Shown here: positions 29,181-39,081 of the stretch, piece by piece | Numbering within the stretch: position 1 is the stretch's first letter | Layout: the number at the start of each line of letters is the position of its first letter | Source: Roseiarcus sp963770275 | GTDB taxonomy: Bacteria > Pseudomonadota > Alphaproteobacteria > Rhizobiales > Beijerinckiaceae | NCBI GenBank assembly: GCA_963770275.1 | Contig: CAVYPD010000007.1 | Location: 83,803-147,802 of the forward strand | Direction of reading: 5' to 3' | Length of the DNA: 64,000 nt | Position numbers and translations under genes: made by a program | Notes under the pieces: model-generated | Databases searched by the model: none | Seen by the model: only the letters and a program-made list of their open reading frames with translations | What the model was told of the DNA's origin: nothing

Positions 29181-30301
29181 GGGCTCTCCGATTCCGAACT
29201 GCCGCGGTAAAACGAACTCGTCAGGTAAAGACCGATGAGATGACGAGCGATAACGCCGATCGCCGCTGCCATTGGAACGGCGATGATCAACCCAAGAAAG
29301 CCAAACAACTGTCCGAAGGCAAGGAGCGCGAACATCAACCAGACCGGATGAAGTCCGATCGATTCGCCGACGAGCTGCGGCGAGAGGACGTTACCCTCGA
29401 GGAATTGACCCGTTCCAACAACGCCGAGAGCTAACAAGAACAGCTTGAGGCTTGGCCATCCCTGAAAGAGGGCGACGCTAAGCGAAAGCACCAGCGCGGT
29501 CAGAGAACCAACATAGGGCACGAAGCTCAAAAGGCCGCCGACGACGCCAATCAGAAAACCATAGTCGAGGCCGATCAGCGTCAAGCCGACGCTGTACCAG
29601 ATCCCGAGAAACAGGCAGACGATCGACTGGCCACGGATGAAACCCGCCAACGCGTGGTTTATTTCTCGGGCGATGTTTCGCAAAGATTGGCGATGGTCGA
29701 GCGGGAGCCAGGAGTCGAGCTTTGCGATCATCCTGTGCCAGTCGACGAGAATATAAAAGGCGACGACGGGCGTGACGATGAGGAGCGACAGAAAATTGAA
29801 TAGCGCAGCCCCGCCGGACACCAGCCGTGTGAACGCGTCGAGAAGCCATTGTGCGCTTTGCGCGACGAAGTCGCCGACCGATTTCTGGATTTGCGCGCTC
29901 GACAATTGCTGGCGGAGGCCCAAGGCGTCCAGCCAATGGCCGCCGTATTTTGCAATGAATGCGTTGCCCTCCTCTACCGCGATCGCCTGCAACCGCATCG
30001 CATAGCCGGGCAAGTGTTGAGCGAAGGCGATGAATTGGCCGCCCAGCACCGGCACGACGAGAATGAAAAAAAGGACGACGGTCAGGACGAAAACCGTGAG
30101 GATAAGAAGCGATGCGCCGAGGCGACTGAATCCCAACCTTTGAAGTTTGAGCACAACCGGGTCGAGAAGATAGCCAAGAGCAATGCCGGCGGCGAAGGGC
30201 GTTATCGTTGAGCCCAGTAGATAGACAATCAGCAACAGGCCGACCAGTCCGAGGCCCCAGAACAGAATCTGGCGCTCCAAGGTCACCCGGCCGAAACTCA
30301 T
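29177..30301 (-). CDS. AI-2E/PerM family membrane permease
   Basis: A 374-residue polytopic inner-membrane protein with about eight hydrophobic segments. Family stretches include FAAGIALGYLLDPVVLKLQRLG, GGLLSFVPYVGSLTA and the C-terminal GESIGLHPVWLMFALLAFGQLFGFLGLIIAVPMAAAI. The start at MSFGRVTLERQ overlaps the VOC gene by four bases (ATGA). The family includes autoinducer-2 exporters and Na+/H+ antiporters, so the substrate is open. Confidence 0.92.
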   Translation of the reverse strand: MSFGRVTLERQILFWGLGLVGLLLIVYLLGSTITPFAAGIALGYLLDPVVLKLQRLGFSRLGASLLILTVFVLTVVLFFILVVPVLGGQFIAFAQHLPGYAMRLQAIAVEEGNAFIAKYGGHWLDALGLRQQLSSAQIQKSVGDFVAQSAQWLLDAFTRLVSGGAALFNFLSLLIVTPVVAFYILVDWHRMIAKLDSWLPLDHRQSLRNIAREINHALAGFIRGQSIVCLFLGIWYSVGLTLIGLDYGFLIGVVGGLLSFVPYVGSLTALVLSLSVALFQGWPSLKLFLLALGVVGTGQFLEGNVLSPQLVGESIGLHPVWLMFALLAFGQLFGFLGLIIAVPMAAAIGVIARHLIGLYLTSSFYRGSSESESP

Positions 30302-30708
30302 AGCGTTTCTGGCGCTTCGCTGGCCGGCTGCAGCAAATCCCATTTGCCACCCCAGGGATCGAGAAAGACCGCAACAATCCCATACGTTTCGAGGCGCGGC
30401 GCTTCCAGGAATTTGAGGCCGCGCTTACGCAGCCTCTCATAGTCAGCCCAGAAGTCCCAAGAGTGAAGAAAAAAGCCGACCCGCCCCCCCGTTTGGTCGC
30501 CGACACGGGCCGTTTGACGTTCGTTGCTCGGAATCGCGAGCACTAGCGCGGCGCCTGCCCCGCGCGACGGGGCGACAACAATCCAGCGTTTCGTCGGGGA
30601 GAGCTGGGTGTCTTCAAGAACCGCGAAGCCAAGGACATCGCGAAAAAACGCGAGCCCATCATCGTAGCTCGGAACCAGCACTGTTACGGCGGCAAGGCTT
30701 CGGAGCAT
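30298..30708 (-). CDS. VOC family (glyoxalase-like) protein
   Basis: A 136-residue vicinal-oxygen-chelate protein built of two beta-alpha-beta-beta-beta units. Typical features are TVLVPSYDDGLAFFRDVLGFAVLED at the start and the C-terminal VAVFLDPWGGKWDLLQ. It is likely a metal-dependent enzyme or resistance-type binding protein of unknown substrate. It is the first gene of a coupled run with the permease and hdaA. Confidence 0.87.
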   Translation of the reverse strand: MLRSLAAVTVLVPSYDDGLAFFRDVLGFAVLEDTQLSPTKRWIVVAPSRGAGAALVLAIPSNERQTARVGDQTGGRVGFFLHSWDFWADYERLRKRGLKFLEAPRLETYGIVAVFLDPWGGKWDLLQPASEAPETL

Positions 30709-30717
30709 GGTTGTGCG

Positions 30718-31272
30718 CTACCGGCTCATATGGTCTAGCCACTGGGCGATGTAGACACCGCCCGAGGCCAGAGTTGTTCCGGCGACCATCCATTCAAGGG
30801 AGCTTTGCAGAAGTGGCTGGTCGAGGTCGTACGCGCGGACCCCAAGCGCGAAGCCAGCGAGCGTTATCTGCGCGACCGTATTCAGTTTCGACACCCATAC
30901 GGGGCGGATTTCAACCGGCTTGTCTAGCAACCAGGAGACCAAAACAGCCATCAAAATCATCACGTCCCTTGACACAACTGTGATGGCGATCGAGGCCGGC
31001 AAACCGGCATATATGGCCAGGGAAACGTAGATCGAAATTAGCAGCGCCTTGTCGGCGAGTGGATCGAGATAGGCGCCGAGCTCTGTCCGGAGAGCGAATC
31101 GTTTGGCGATGAACCCGTCGATCCCATCGGATACGCCGGCCAGAATAAAGATTAGGAATGCGGGAAAAAAACGTTGAGAAATGATCATCATGACTGCCAG
31201 AGGCGTCATCAGCATTCGCGCCAGCGTTATGAAATTAGGTAAATTATTGAAGAGGGTGCCGATATTCATCAA
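30718..31272 (-). CDS. CDP-alcohol phosphatidyltransferase family protein
   Basis: A 184-residue membrane enzyme of phospholipid head-group transfer. The catalytic DxxDGxxA(R/K) motif appears as SDGIDGFIAKR, followed by GAYLDPLADKAL (GxxxDxxxD). Four to six hydrophobic helices surround it. It may make phosphatidylglycerophosphate (PgsA type), but the exact alcohol is not readable. It is divergent from purM. Confidence 0.9.
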   Translation of the reverse strand: MMNIGTLFNNLPNFITLARMLMTPLAVMMIISQRFFPAFLIFILAGVSDGIDGFIAKRFALRTELGAYLDPLADKALLISIYVSLAIYAGLPASIAITVVSRDVMILMAVLVSWLLDKPVEIRPVWVSKLNTVAQITLAGFALGVRAYDLDQPLLQSSLEWMVAGTTLASGGVYIAQWLDHMSR

Positions 31273-31457
31273 CTATAGACGCCCTAGCGTCACCGCCCGA
31301 CCATCCCTTTCTTTGGACTTCGTTACGTGCATGGGATGTCTGGAGCGCAGCGATAGCACGAAGTCGCCAATGTTGGGAAACCTGATCTGACGTCCGCTCT
31401 TGCGCGTTGCGTGTCGGGCAATTACCCCGATGCTCACCGAAGCCCCTGCGAGTCTGG

Positions 31458-32522
31458 ATGTCCGATAGCCGAAAGCCGCTCACCTACGCCGAATCGGGGG
31501 TCGACATCGATGTCGGCAACCGGATTGTGGACCGGATCCGCCCATTCGCGCGGGGCACCCGGCGTTCCGGCGCGCGGGCGGACCTTGGGGGATTCGGCGG
31601 TCTGTTCGATCTTAAGGGGGCGGGATTTGTTGACCCGATCCTGGTTGCCGCCAACGATGGCGTCGGCACAAAAGTGAAGATCGCGATTGAGAGCGGAATA
31701 TATGACACAATCGGCATCGACCTAGTGGCGATGTGCGTCAACGACATTGTCGTTCAAGGCGCTGAGCCATTGTTTTTCTTGGACTATTTTGCTTCCGGCA
31801 AGCTCGATGAAGACACGACGTCCCTGGTTGTGAGAAGCATCGCAGAAGGATGCGCGCAATCGGGTTGTGCATTAATCGGCGGAGAGACGGCGGAGATGCC
31901 CGGTCTTTACGCCTCCGGCGATTTCGACATCGCCGGGTTCGCGGTGGGCGCCGCGGAACGTGGGACGCTTTTGCCGCGGCCAGGATTGAAGCCGGGGGAC
32001 CTTGTCTTCGGTCTGCCGTCGTCGGGCGTCCATTCCAACGGATTTTCGCTGGTGCGGCGCATTGTCGCGCGGTCAGGCCTCGGATGGGAGGATCCTGCTC
32101 CGTTCGATCCGTCACGCTCGCTTGCCGCCGCTCTGCTCACGCCGACGCGCCTTTATGTTCTGCCGCTGCTCGACGCGTTAAAGCGGACCGGAGGCATTCA
32201 CGCGCTTGCCCATATCACTGGGGGAGGTTACCCGGACAACCTGCCGCGCGTGCTTGACAACGGGCTCGCCGTCTCGCTCGATCTCAACGCCTTCGCTCCG
32301 CAACCGGTTTTTTCCTGGCTCGCTTCGGTTGGCGATCTTGACGAAGGGGAGATGCTGCGCACTTTCAATTGCGGATTCGGGATGGCGGCATTCGTTTCCG
32401 CCGGCAGCGAGGCAGAAGCGCGGGATGCGCTTGCTGGCGCGGGCCTTGCGCCGGTCTTGATCGGAGAGCTTGTCCCAGCCGAGGGCCGTACGCTTTGGAC
32501 CCACGGAAAGCTTCGTCTGTGA
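31458..32522 (+). CDS. purM: Phosphoribosylformylglycinamidine cyclo-ligase
   Basis: A 354-residue AIR synthetase, fifth step of purine synthesis. Recognised stretches are LVAANDGVGTKVKIA, CVNDIVVQGAEPLFFLDYFA, GGETAEMPGLY and HITGGGYPDNLPR. The start is the ATG of MSDSRKPLTYAESGVD at 31458. Its stop overlaps the purN GTG start, giving translational coupling. The divergent CDP-alcohol transferase leaves a 185-base promoter region. Confidence 0.96.
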   Translation: MSDSRKPLTYAESGVDIDVGNRIVDRIRPFARGTRRSGARADLGGFGGLFDLKGAGFVDPILVAANDGVGTKVKIAIESGIYDTIGIDLVAMCVNDIVVQGAEPLFFLDYFASGKLDEDTTSLVVRSIAEGCAQSGCALIGGETAEMPGLYASGDFDIAGFAVGAAERGTLLPRPGLKPGDLVFGLPSSGVHSNGFSLVRRIVARSGLGWEDPAPFDPSRSLAAALLTPTRLYVLPLLDALKRTGGIHALAHITGGGYPDNLPRVLDNGLAVSLDLNAFAPQPVFSWLASVGDLDEGEMLRTFNCGFGMAAFVSAGSEAEARDALAGAGLAPVLIGELVPAEGRTLWTHGKLRL

Positions 32523-33145
32523 CCGCCCGAGTGCGAACAGCGGTTCTCATCTCGGGGCGCGGTTCCAACATGAGCGCGTTGATCGAAGCCGCGCGATCGC
32601 CGGACTTCTCGGGTGAGATCGTGCTTGTTCTGTCGGACGACCCGGCCGCGGCCGGCCTATCGTTGGCGCGCAACCTGGGCGTTGCTGCCGAGGCGATCGA
32701 CTCTCGAGCCTATGCGGGTAAGCCAGCCTTCGAGGCGGCGCTCGCCACGAGGCTCACCTCCGCCTCGGTCGAAATTGTCTGCCTCGCGGGGTTCATGCGC
32801 GTGCTAAGCCCATCCTTCGTCGAGCGGTGGCGAGGACGGATGCTCAACATCCATCCCTCGCTGTTGCCAAATCTGCGCGGCCTCAACACCCACGCGCGCG
32901 CTCTGGCCCAAGGGCTCAGCGAACATGGCTGCACGGTTCACCTCGTGACCGCTGAGGTTGACGCGGGTCCGATCCTTGCCCGGGCGCGCGTGCCCGTCCT
33001 TCCGAGCGACGACGTGGCCGCCCTTGCAGCGCGTGTCCTGGAAGAGGAACACCGGATCTATCCACAGGCCCTCGACGAACTCGCCCGTTCGCTCCGGTGC
33101 GTGGGCGATTGTGAGCGGCAAGCGGCGTCGCCGCCGGCGCAGTGA
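32519..33145 (+). CDS. purN: Phosphoribosylglycinamide formyltransferase
   Basis: A 208-residue GART that formylates GAR using 10-formyltetrahydrofolate. It has AVLISGRGSNMSALIEA, the catalytic region NIHPSLLPNLRGLNTHARAL, and the conserved Asp in HLVTAEVDAGPI. I chose the GTG at 32519, which overlaps the purM stop (GTGA). A longer upstream frame only shadows purM. Confidence 0.96.
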   Translation: MTARVRTAVLISGRGSNMSALIEAARSPDFSGEIVLVLSDDPAAAGLSLARNLGVAAEAIDSRAYAGKPAFEAALATRLTSASVEIVCLAGFMRVLSPSFVERWRGRMLNIHPSLLPNLRGLNTHARALAQGLSEHGCTVHLVTAEVDAGPILARARVPVLPSDDVAALAARVLEEEHRIYPQALDELARSLRCVGDCERQAASPPAQ

Positions 33146-33223
33146 TCATTAAGCAAGTCGCTTTATCTCCGCTTGCGGCGCACCGTGGTTGGATCGATAT
33201 TCATTGACGAGAAGGAGATTTGT

Positions 33224-35422
33224 TTGGCCCCGGCGGTTGCAAAAAAGGAGCAGCACTCGTCATCGACCGGGGCGATCGCGGCCAACGTCAAATTGCCGCC
33301 CCTTTCGTCTTCACCCGAGCGATTTATCAATCGCGAACTGTCGTGGCTCGAGTTTAATCGAAGGGTATTGGAGGAATCCGCAAACGCAAGCCATCCTCTA
33401 CTCGAGCGGCTTCGCTTCCTCTCAATCTCGGCCACCAATCTCGACGAGTTTTTTATGGTTCGCGTGGCGGGCCTCGTTGGTCAGGTGCTGACCGGCGTCG
33501 CCGAAATTTCTGATGATGGGCGCACGCCTGCTGAGCAACTCGAACGCATTAGCGAGCGTGTCGCCGAATTGATCGCTTCCCAGCAGGCGCGGTGGAAGGC
33601 GTTGCAATCCGAGCTCGCCGCTAACGGTGTTGTCATCCTCAACGTTGGCGATCTGACACGCAGAGAACGGGAGGGGCTGCAGGACTTTTTCCTCTCGCAC
33701 GTGTTCCCGATTCTGACGCCGCTTGCGGTCGATCCGGCGCATCCGTTTCCGTTCATTCCTAATCTGGGATTCACGTTGGCGCTCGAACTTTTGAATCCCC
33801 GTGATGGCACAACGATGAGCGCGCTTGTGCGGGTTCCGGGGAGCGTCGAGCGTTTTCTCCGCTTGCCCGACGGTCCGCTTGGTGGCGCCGCCCGCTTCGT
33901 AATGCTTGACCGTTTGATTGTCGCCTTTATCGGGCTTTTGTTTCCAGGCCACGAAGTCTTGGGGGAAGGGGCTTTCCGCGTCATTCGCGACAGCGATATT
34001 GAAGTTGAGGAGGAAGCGGAGGACCTCGTTCGCCTGTACGAGAGTGCGCTCAAACGGCGTCGGCGTGGCATCGTCATCCGGCTCGAGATCGAGGCCAGTA
34101 TGCCCGAATCGCTACGGGCGTTCGTGGCCGGCGACGTCGACGTTGTCCCGTCTGGCATCGTGCTGATCGAGGGTATGCTCGCGCTCAACGACTTGTCGCA
34201 ACTCGTGGCGATCGATCGCCCCGAGCTTAAGTTTCCCCCTTACAACCCTCGCTTTCCGGAACGCGTCAAGGAGCTTGGCGGCGATATTTTCGGGGCGATT
34301 CGGCAGAAGGACCTCGTTGTCCATCATCCTTACGAATCGTTCGATGTCGTCGTTCGGTTCCTCAATCAAGCGGCGCACGATCCCAGCGTGGTCGCGATCA
34401 AGCAGACGCTCTACCGTACTTCGGCAGACAGTCCGATCGTCCGGGCGCTCATCGAAGCGGCGGAAGCGGGAAAATCAGTCACCGCGCTGGTGGAGCTAAA
34501 GGCCCGCTTTGACGAGGAGGCCAACATCCGCTGGGCGCGGGATTTGGAGCGAGCTGGAGCGCAGGTGGTCTATGGGTTCATCGAGCTCAAGACGCACGCG
34601 AAGCTCTCAATGGTGCTGCGACGCGAGGGTGGAGCGCTTGTCAACTACTGTCATCTAGGCACTGGCAATTATCATCCCGTGACGGCCAAGATTTACGCGG
34701 ACATTTCGCTTTTCACCGCGGACGCGGCAATTGGGCGAGATGTCGCGCGCATATTTAATTTCATCACGGGCTACGCCGAGCCGGATGGACTTGAGCAAAT
34801 GTCGATTTCGCCGATCACACTCAAGCAGACACTTCTGCGCAGTATCGCTGATGAAATCGACTATGGGCGACTGGGCCGGCCTGCGCAGATCTGGATCAAG
34901 TGCAACGCACTTGTCGATCCGCAGATCATCGATGCTCTGTATGCCGCTAGTCGGGAAGGCGTGCAAATCGACATCGTGATACGTGGAATTTGTTGCCTGC
35001 GGCCTGGCGTTCCGGGACTTTCCGACAATATTCGCGTCAAGTCGCTTGTCGGCCGATTCTTGGAGCATGCCCGCATCTACGCGTTTGGCGCCGGCTGTGG
35101 CCTACCCAACCCGAAGGCACGGGTATTTATTTCATCAGCCGATCTTATGCCGCGCAATCTCGATCGGCGCGTCGAAGCGCTGGTCCCGCTGCTCAATCCG
35201 ACGGTTCATGAACACGTCCTTGATCAAATCATGCAGGCGAACCTGATGGACAACCAGCAGAGCTTTCGAATTCTACCTGACGGCTCAAGCGAAAGAATTG
35301 TTCCCGCTGAGGGAGAAGAGCAGTTCAACGCGCACAAGTACTTCATGACCAATCCGAGTCTTTCGGGTCGTGGGAAGGCGCTGATGGACTCCTTTCCGAT
35401 GGCGCTTCAAAGGCGCGTCTGA
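33224..35422 (+). CDS. ppk: Polyphosphate kinase 1
   Basis: A 732-residue kinase that makes polyphosphate from ATP. Family marks include RFINRELSWLEFNRRVLEE, IPNLGFTLAL, ALVELKARFDEEANIRWARDLE and the phospho-acceptor His region HLGTGNYHPVTAKIYADIS. The start is a TTG at 33224, chosen because AAGGAGA lies about seven bases upstream. An earlier in-frame Val codon at 33173 lacks this site. It is followed by ppx on the same strand. Confidence 0.93.
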   Translation: MAPAVAKKEQHSSSTGAIAANVKLPPLSSSPERFINRELSWLEFNRRVLEESANASHPLLERLRFLSISATNLDEFFMVRVAGLVGQVLTGVAEISDDGRTPAEQLERISERVAELIASQQARWKALQSELAANGVVILNVGDLTRREREGLQDFFLSHVFPILTPLAVDPAHPFPFIPNLGFTLALELLNPRDGTTMSALVRVPGSVERFLRLPDGPLGGAARFVMLDRLIVAFIGLLFPGHEVLGEGAFRVIRDSDIEVEEEAEDLVRLYESALKRRRRGIVIRLEIEASMPESLRAFVAGDVDVVPSGIVLIEGMLALNDLSQLVAIDRPELKFPPYNPRFPERVKELGGDIFGAIRQKDLVVHHPYESFDVVVRFLNQAAHDPSVVAIKQTLYRTSADSPIVRALIEAAEAGKSVTALVELKARFDEEANIRWARDLERAGAQVVYGFIELKTHAKLSMVLRREGGALVNYCHLGTGNYHPVTAKIYADISLFTADAAIGRDVARIFNFITGYAEPDGLEQMSISPITLKQTLLRSIADEIDYGRLGRPAQIWIKCNALVDPQIIDALYAASREGVQIDIVIRGICCLRPGVPGLSDNIRVKSLVGRFLEHARIYAFGAGCGLPNPKARVFISSADLMPRNLDRRVEALVPLLNPTVHEHVLDQIMQANLMDNQQSFRILPDGSSERIVPAEGEEQFNAHKYFMTNPSLSGRGKALMDSFPMALQRRV

Positions 35423-35460
35423 TAGAGGGCCCTGCCGGGTGACACGGGCGCTCGACGGGG

Positions 35461-36972
35461 TTGGTCATGCTCGACAACGCGCGAGGACGGTTGCCGGGAA
35501 AGCCGCTGGCGATTGTTGACATCGGCTCGAACTCGGTGCGCTTGGTGTCCTACGAGTCGCAGTCACGCGCTCCGACACCCACTTTTAATGAAAAGGCTTT
35601 GTGCGGCCTTGGCAGAGGCGTAGCGACGACTGGACTTCTGCCGGAGGACGGGGTCCTCAAGGCGCTCGCTGCGCTTCAGCGCTTTCGCGTTCTCTGCAAC
35701 ACGATGGCGATTCACGATGTGAGCGGCATCGCGACCGCGGCTGTGCGCGACGCGGCGAACGGGGCCGAGTTTCTGAATCGCGCGGAACGCGTGCTTGGTT
35801 GCAAAATTGAGCTGTTGAGTGGCCAGCGGGAAGCGAGACTGTCGGCCCTTGGCGTCATAAGTTCGATTTACAAGGCGGATGGCCTTGTCGGGGATTTGGG
35901 AGGTGGCTCACTCGAGCTTATTGACGTTCGCGACGGGGAGGGCAGTCCGGGGATCACCCTGCCATTAGGCGGCCTGTCGCTGATGGACCTTTCTGAGCGT
36001 TCGCCCAAAAAGGCCGCCAGAATCGTTCGCGAGAAGCTCGCGGCAGTGAAGGCGCTTCAAGGGCTGCCCGGTCGCACGTTCTATGCCGTGGGCGGGACCT
36101 GGCGCGCTCTTGCGCGCCTGCATATGCGGCAGCGGCAGTATCCGATGAACGTGATGCACAATTACGTCATCCCTTCGCGTGACGCGCTCGAATTTGCGTC
36201 GCTGGTCGAACGGATCGAGGTGGACGCGCTGCTGTCGATTGAGTCAGTGTCGGCGGCTCGCAGACCCCTGCTAGCCTACGGCGCCGCGGTGCTTGAGGAG
36301 ATCATCCGACAGTGCAATCCGAAGGAGATCGTCGTTTCGGCCCTCGGCGTTCGTGAGGGGCTAATCTATTCGCAGCTCTCTCCTGAGGAGCAGGCAGGAG
36401 ACCCGCTCATCCTGTCGGCCCGCGAGTTCAACCAGTTGCGCTCTCGGGCGCCTGATCACGGGGACGAGCTTTATGCCTGGACGAGCCGTCTGATCGAATC
36501 GACCCATCTCGAAGAAGACAGTCAGGATCGGCGGCTGCGCCACGCTGCATGTCTCTTGTCCGATATTTCCTGGCGCGCCCATCCCGACTATCGTGGTGTT
36601 CAGGCCTACGATTTGGTGGTCAACGCAGCTTTCGTCGGCGTCGATCACCCGTCGCGAGCATTTCTTGCGCTGGCCGCTTCCTACCGGCACATGTCCAGTG
36701 AAGATCTTGTTTCGCCGCAGTCGCGTGCGCTGGTCACAGCCAGACAACTCGATCGGGCGCGAATCCTCGGCGCGGCGATGCGAGTCGCCTATAACATTTC
36801 CGCAGCGATGCCCGGGGTGCTGCCGCGCGCCCCTATGGTCTGCGCCAAGGGTCGTGTGATCCTGACTTTGCCGGCGGACCTCGCGCCGCTGAGCGGAGAG
36901 CGACTTTTGTCCCGCATGCGGCAGTTTGGTCGCCTCGTCGGCGCCGAACCGGAGATCCGAACGTCTATATGA
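35461..36972 (+). CDS. ppx: Exopolyphosphatase (Ppx/GppA family)
   Basis: A 503-residue phosphatase of the actin-like ASKHA fold that degrades polyphosphate or pppGpp. Signature stretches are AIVDIGSNSVRLV, GVATTGLLPEDGV, VGDLGGGSLELIDV and the C-terminal HD-like region (LSDISWRAHPDYRG). The gene starts 38 bases after ppk, so kinase and phosphatase are probably cotranscribed. An alternative ATG lies two codons downstream of the GTG/ATG chosen. Confidence 0.93.
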   Translation: MVMLDNARGRLPGKPLAIVDIGSNSVRLVSYESQSRAPTPTFNEKALCGLGRGVATTGLLPEDGVLKALAALQRFRVLCNTMAIHDVSGIATAAVRDAANGAEFLNRAERVLGCKIELLSGQREARLSALGVISSIYKADGLVGDLGGGSLELIDVRDGEGSPGITLPLGGLSLMDLSERSPKKAARIVREKLAAVKALQGLPGRTFYAVGGTWRALARLHMRQRQYPMNVMHNYVIPSRDALEFASLVERIEVDALLSIESVSAARRPLLAYGAAVLEEIIRQCNPKEIVVSALGVREGLIYSQLSPEEQAGDPLILSAREFNQLRSRAPDHGDELYAWTSRLIESTHLEEDSQDRRLRHAACLLSDISWRAHPDYRGVQAYDLVVNAAFVGVDHPSRAFLALAASYRHMSSEDLVSPQSRALVTARQLDRARILGAAMRVAYNISAAMPGVLPRAPMVCAKGRVILTLPADLAPLSGERLLSRMRQFGRLVGAEPEIRTSI

Positions 36973-37127
36973 GCTTTCGCGAGACTGCGCGATTGCGATG
37001 GCGACCACCGAAGTCACTCTCGTCCCGGGCGTCCCAACGTTTCAAAACGCATTGACGCGTCAAACGGATTCTTTACGGGCCCGGCCGCAAGCTCGACATT
37101 ATCATTTGCGCCAGCGATCGGTCAGAC

Positions 37128-38891
37128 ATGCACTCGTTCCGAACCGACAGCCAGTTTTTTCGCAACGCTCTTGAAAGGATCGGCAAAGCGGAAGATTTGC
37201 GATCCGTGCCTTCGCCCGTCCCAACAGGTCCGGAGCGACGCGAGACGGAACAAATCAGCGCGAAAGGATTGCCGTGCGAGCAGCCAGAGTTGCAGCCAAC
37301 GCGCGTCATTGGCCGACTTGTGGCTTTGAACGGAACACAAGGCGTCATCAGCTGCCCGCTCAAGCTAGGCGAAGAGCAGTGGTCGGTTGGCCATCTCACT
37401 ACGATCGTTCACCGGGGAGCGCGTTTGGTGGGCACTGTTTGCGAAATTGCGACCGATGACGGCCGATGGTCCGAAGACGAGGCCAACGCCGCACGGGTCA
37501 CAATTGAGTTGAACGGCGAAATTATCGACGATCCCAATGGCGCGCCGTTTTTCCATCGCGGCGTGCGCTCGTTTCCCTCGCTGGGCGCCCCTGCGCACCG
37601 AATCCGCGCAGATGATCTCCGAGCCATCTACACTTTTCGCGGCCGGCAGGGCGTCGAAATCGGCAGGTTGAGCCAGAACGAAGATATCCCTGCGGAGATT
37701 GACGTCGGCGAATTGATGCGGCGGCACTTCGCAGTTTTGGGATCAACCGGCGTCGGTAAGACAACCTCGGTCAGCCTGCTTCTGAAGAAGTCTTTGGCTA
37801 TGATGCCTAAGCTGAGAATTATCATTTTCGACCCGCACAACGAATACGCGGCCCATTTTCCTGGGCTGGCGCAGATTATCGATTCGGACAGCTTAGAGCT
37901 GCCATTCTGGATGTTTAAGTTCGATGAACTGGCCGACGTCGTGTTTAGCGGTCGCCCGCCGCATGCGGACGAGCGGGATGCGCTTTATGAAGTCATCCGT
38001 GTTGCCAGGGCGAAATATCAATCCGAATTGAATTCATCGGCCGGGGCGAGCGCGGTGCGGCGTCAGCCGGTCGCCGAGGGGAATTCGGTAACTTCCGATA
38101 CGCCAACGCCCTATCGCATTGTTGACGTCATCGCGGTGATCGAGGAATGGCTTGGCCTACTCGATCAGCGGTTTCCCCGCTCCGAATTGCGGGCCCTGCG
38201 TTATCGACTTGAGGGGCTCAACCGGGATCCGCGGTATCGGTTCATGTTTGGCAGGCTGGTGGTTGAGGACGACATTGGCAAGGTAATCTCCAAACTCTTT
38301 CGTATCCCAACACGGGGACTGCCAGTCACGATCGTCCGACTTGCCGGCCTGCCCAATGAAGTCACCAATTCAGTTGTGTCGGTGCTCGCGCGGCTCTCCT
38401 TCGAGATCGCGTTCTGTTGCTCCGGCGCCTATGAAATCAATGTTTTGTGCGAAGAAGCGCACCGCTATATTTCCTCCGCTAGTGGGCAAGCCTTTGGTCC
38501 AGCCCGGCTGGCCATCGGACGCATCGCCAAGGAAGGGCGTAAGTATGGCGCCTCGCTTGGAGTGGTTACACAACGTCCTTCGGAACTCGACCCGACGGTA
38601 CTCTCGCAATGTTCAACTATGTTCGCCATGCGCCTTGCCAATGAGCTCGATAAGGGGATCATTCGCGCCGCGGCGGGCGTTTCAGCCGGCAGCACGATCG
38701 CCTTCCTGTCCTCGATTGCCGATCGTGAGGCCATCGCTTTCGGCGAGGCAATCGCCACGCCGATGCGAATGAAGTTCGCCGATATTTCGGCCCGCTCCGA
38801 GGACCGACAACTCCGCGCTTCTGACGAGCGCGATGGGAACCCGATTGATTTGAGGAAGCTCTCTGCCCAGTTGCGCGGCGAATCAGTATAA
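37128..38891 (+). CDS. HerA-type ATPase (DUF87)
   Basis: A 587-residue ATPase of the FtsK/HerA superfamily. Residues 57-190 resemble the HAS-barrel domain (VIGRLVALNGTQGVI). The Walker A GSTGVGKT is at 205-212 and the Walker B-like IIIFDPHNEYAAHF follows. Later come VLCEEAHRYI and VVTQRPSELDPTVLSQC. HerA proteins are ring translocases or helicases. Archaeal ones work with NurA, and some bacterial ones with Sir2 or DUF4297 defence proteins. No such partner is in the neighbouring genes (ppx before, sufB after). Confidence 0.9.
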   Translation: MHSFRTDSQFFRNALERIGKAEDLRSVPSPVPTGPERRETEQISAKGLPCEQPELQPTRVIGRLVALNGTQGVISCPLKLGEEQWSVGHLTTIVHRGARLVGTVCEIATDDGRWSEDEANAARVTIELNGEIIDDPNGAPFFHRGVRSFPSLGAPAHRIRADDLRAIYTFRGRQGVEIGRLSQNEDIPAEIDVGELMRRHFAVLGSTGVGKTTSVSLLLKKSLAMMPKLRIIIFDPHNEYAAHFPGLAQIIDSDSLELPFWMFKFDELADVVFSGRPPHADERDALYEVIRVARAKYQSELNSSAGASAVRRQPVAEGNSVTSDTPTPYRIVDVIAVIEEWLGLLDQRFPRSELRALRYRLEGLNRDPRYRFMFGRLVVEDDIGKVISKLFRIPTRGLPVTIVRLAGLPNEVTNSVVSVLARLSFEIAFCCSGAYEINVLCEEAHRYISSASGQAFGPARLAIGRIAKEGRKYGASLGVVTQRPSELDPTVLSQCSTMFAMRLANELDKGIIRAAAGVSAGSTIAFLSSIADREAIAFGEAIATPMRMKFADISARSEDRQLRASDERDGNPIDLRKLSAQLRGESV

Positions 38892-38990
38892 ATCATTAGT
38901 TGAAAATGTTAAATACAGGCCTTTTGCATTGCCGCGCCTCCGCCGGAGGACATTTGCAATCGGCGCGCATGAACGCCATATAGGGGCGGC

Positions 38991-39027
38991 AGCCCCGGTC
39001 GAAGCGAACCTTGTCTAAGCCGGGGCT
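38991..39027 (+). promoter_or_regulatory. Leader hairpin upstream of sufB
   Basis: AGCCCCGG at 38991-38998 pairs with CCGGGGCT at 39020-39027 around a 21-base loop, in the 190-base gap before sufB. It may be a leader structure or part of a terminator for the HerA gene. There is no T-run after it, which argues against a classic terminator. The sufB RBS, GGCGAGGAG, lies further down just before the ATG at 39082. Confidence 0.4.
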
Positions 39028-39081
39028 CTCATGACCCCCACCGGCGGTCCTTGAAACCGTCAAGGCGAGGAGAAGTCACTA

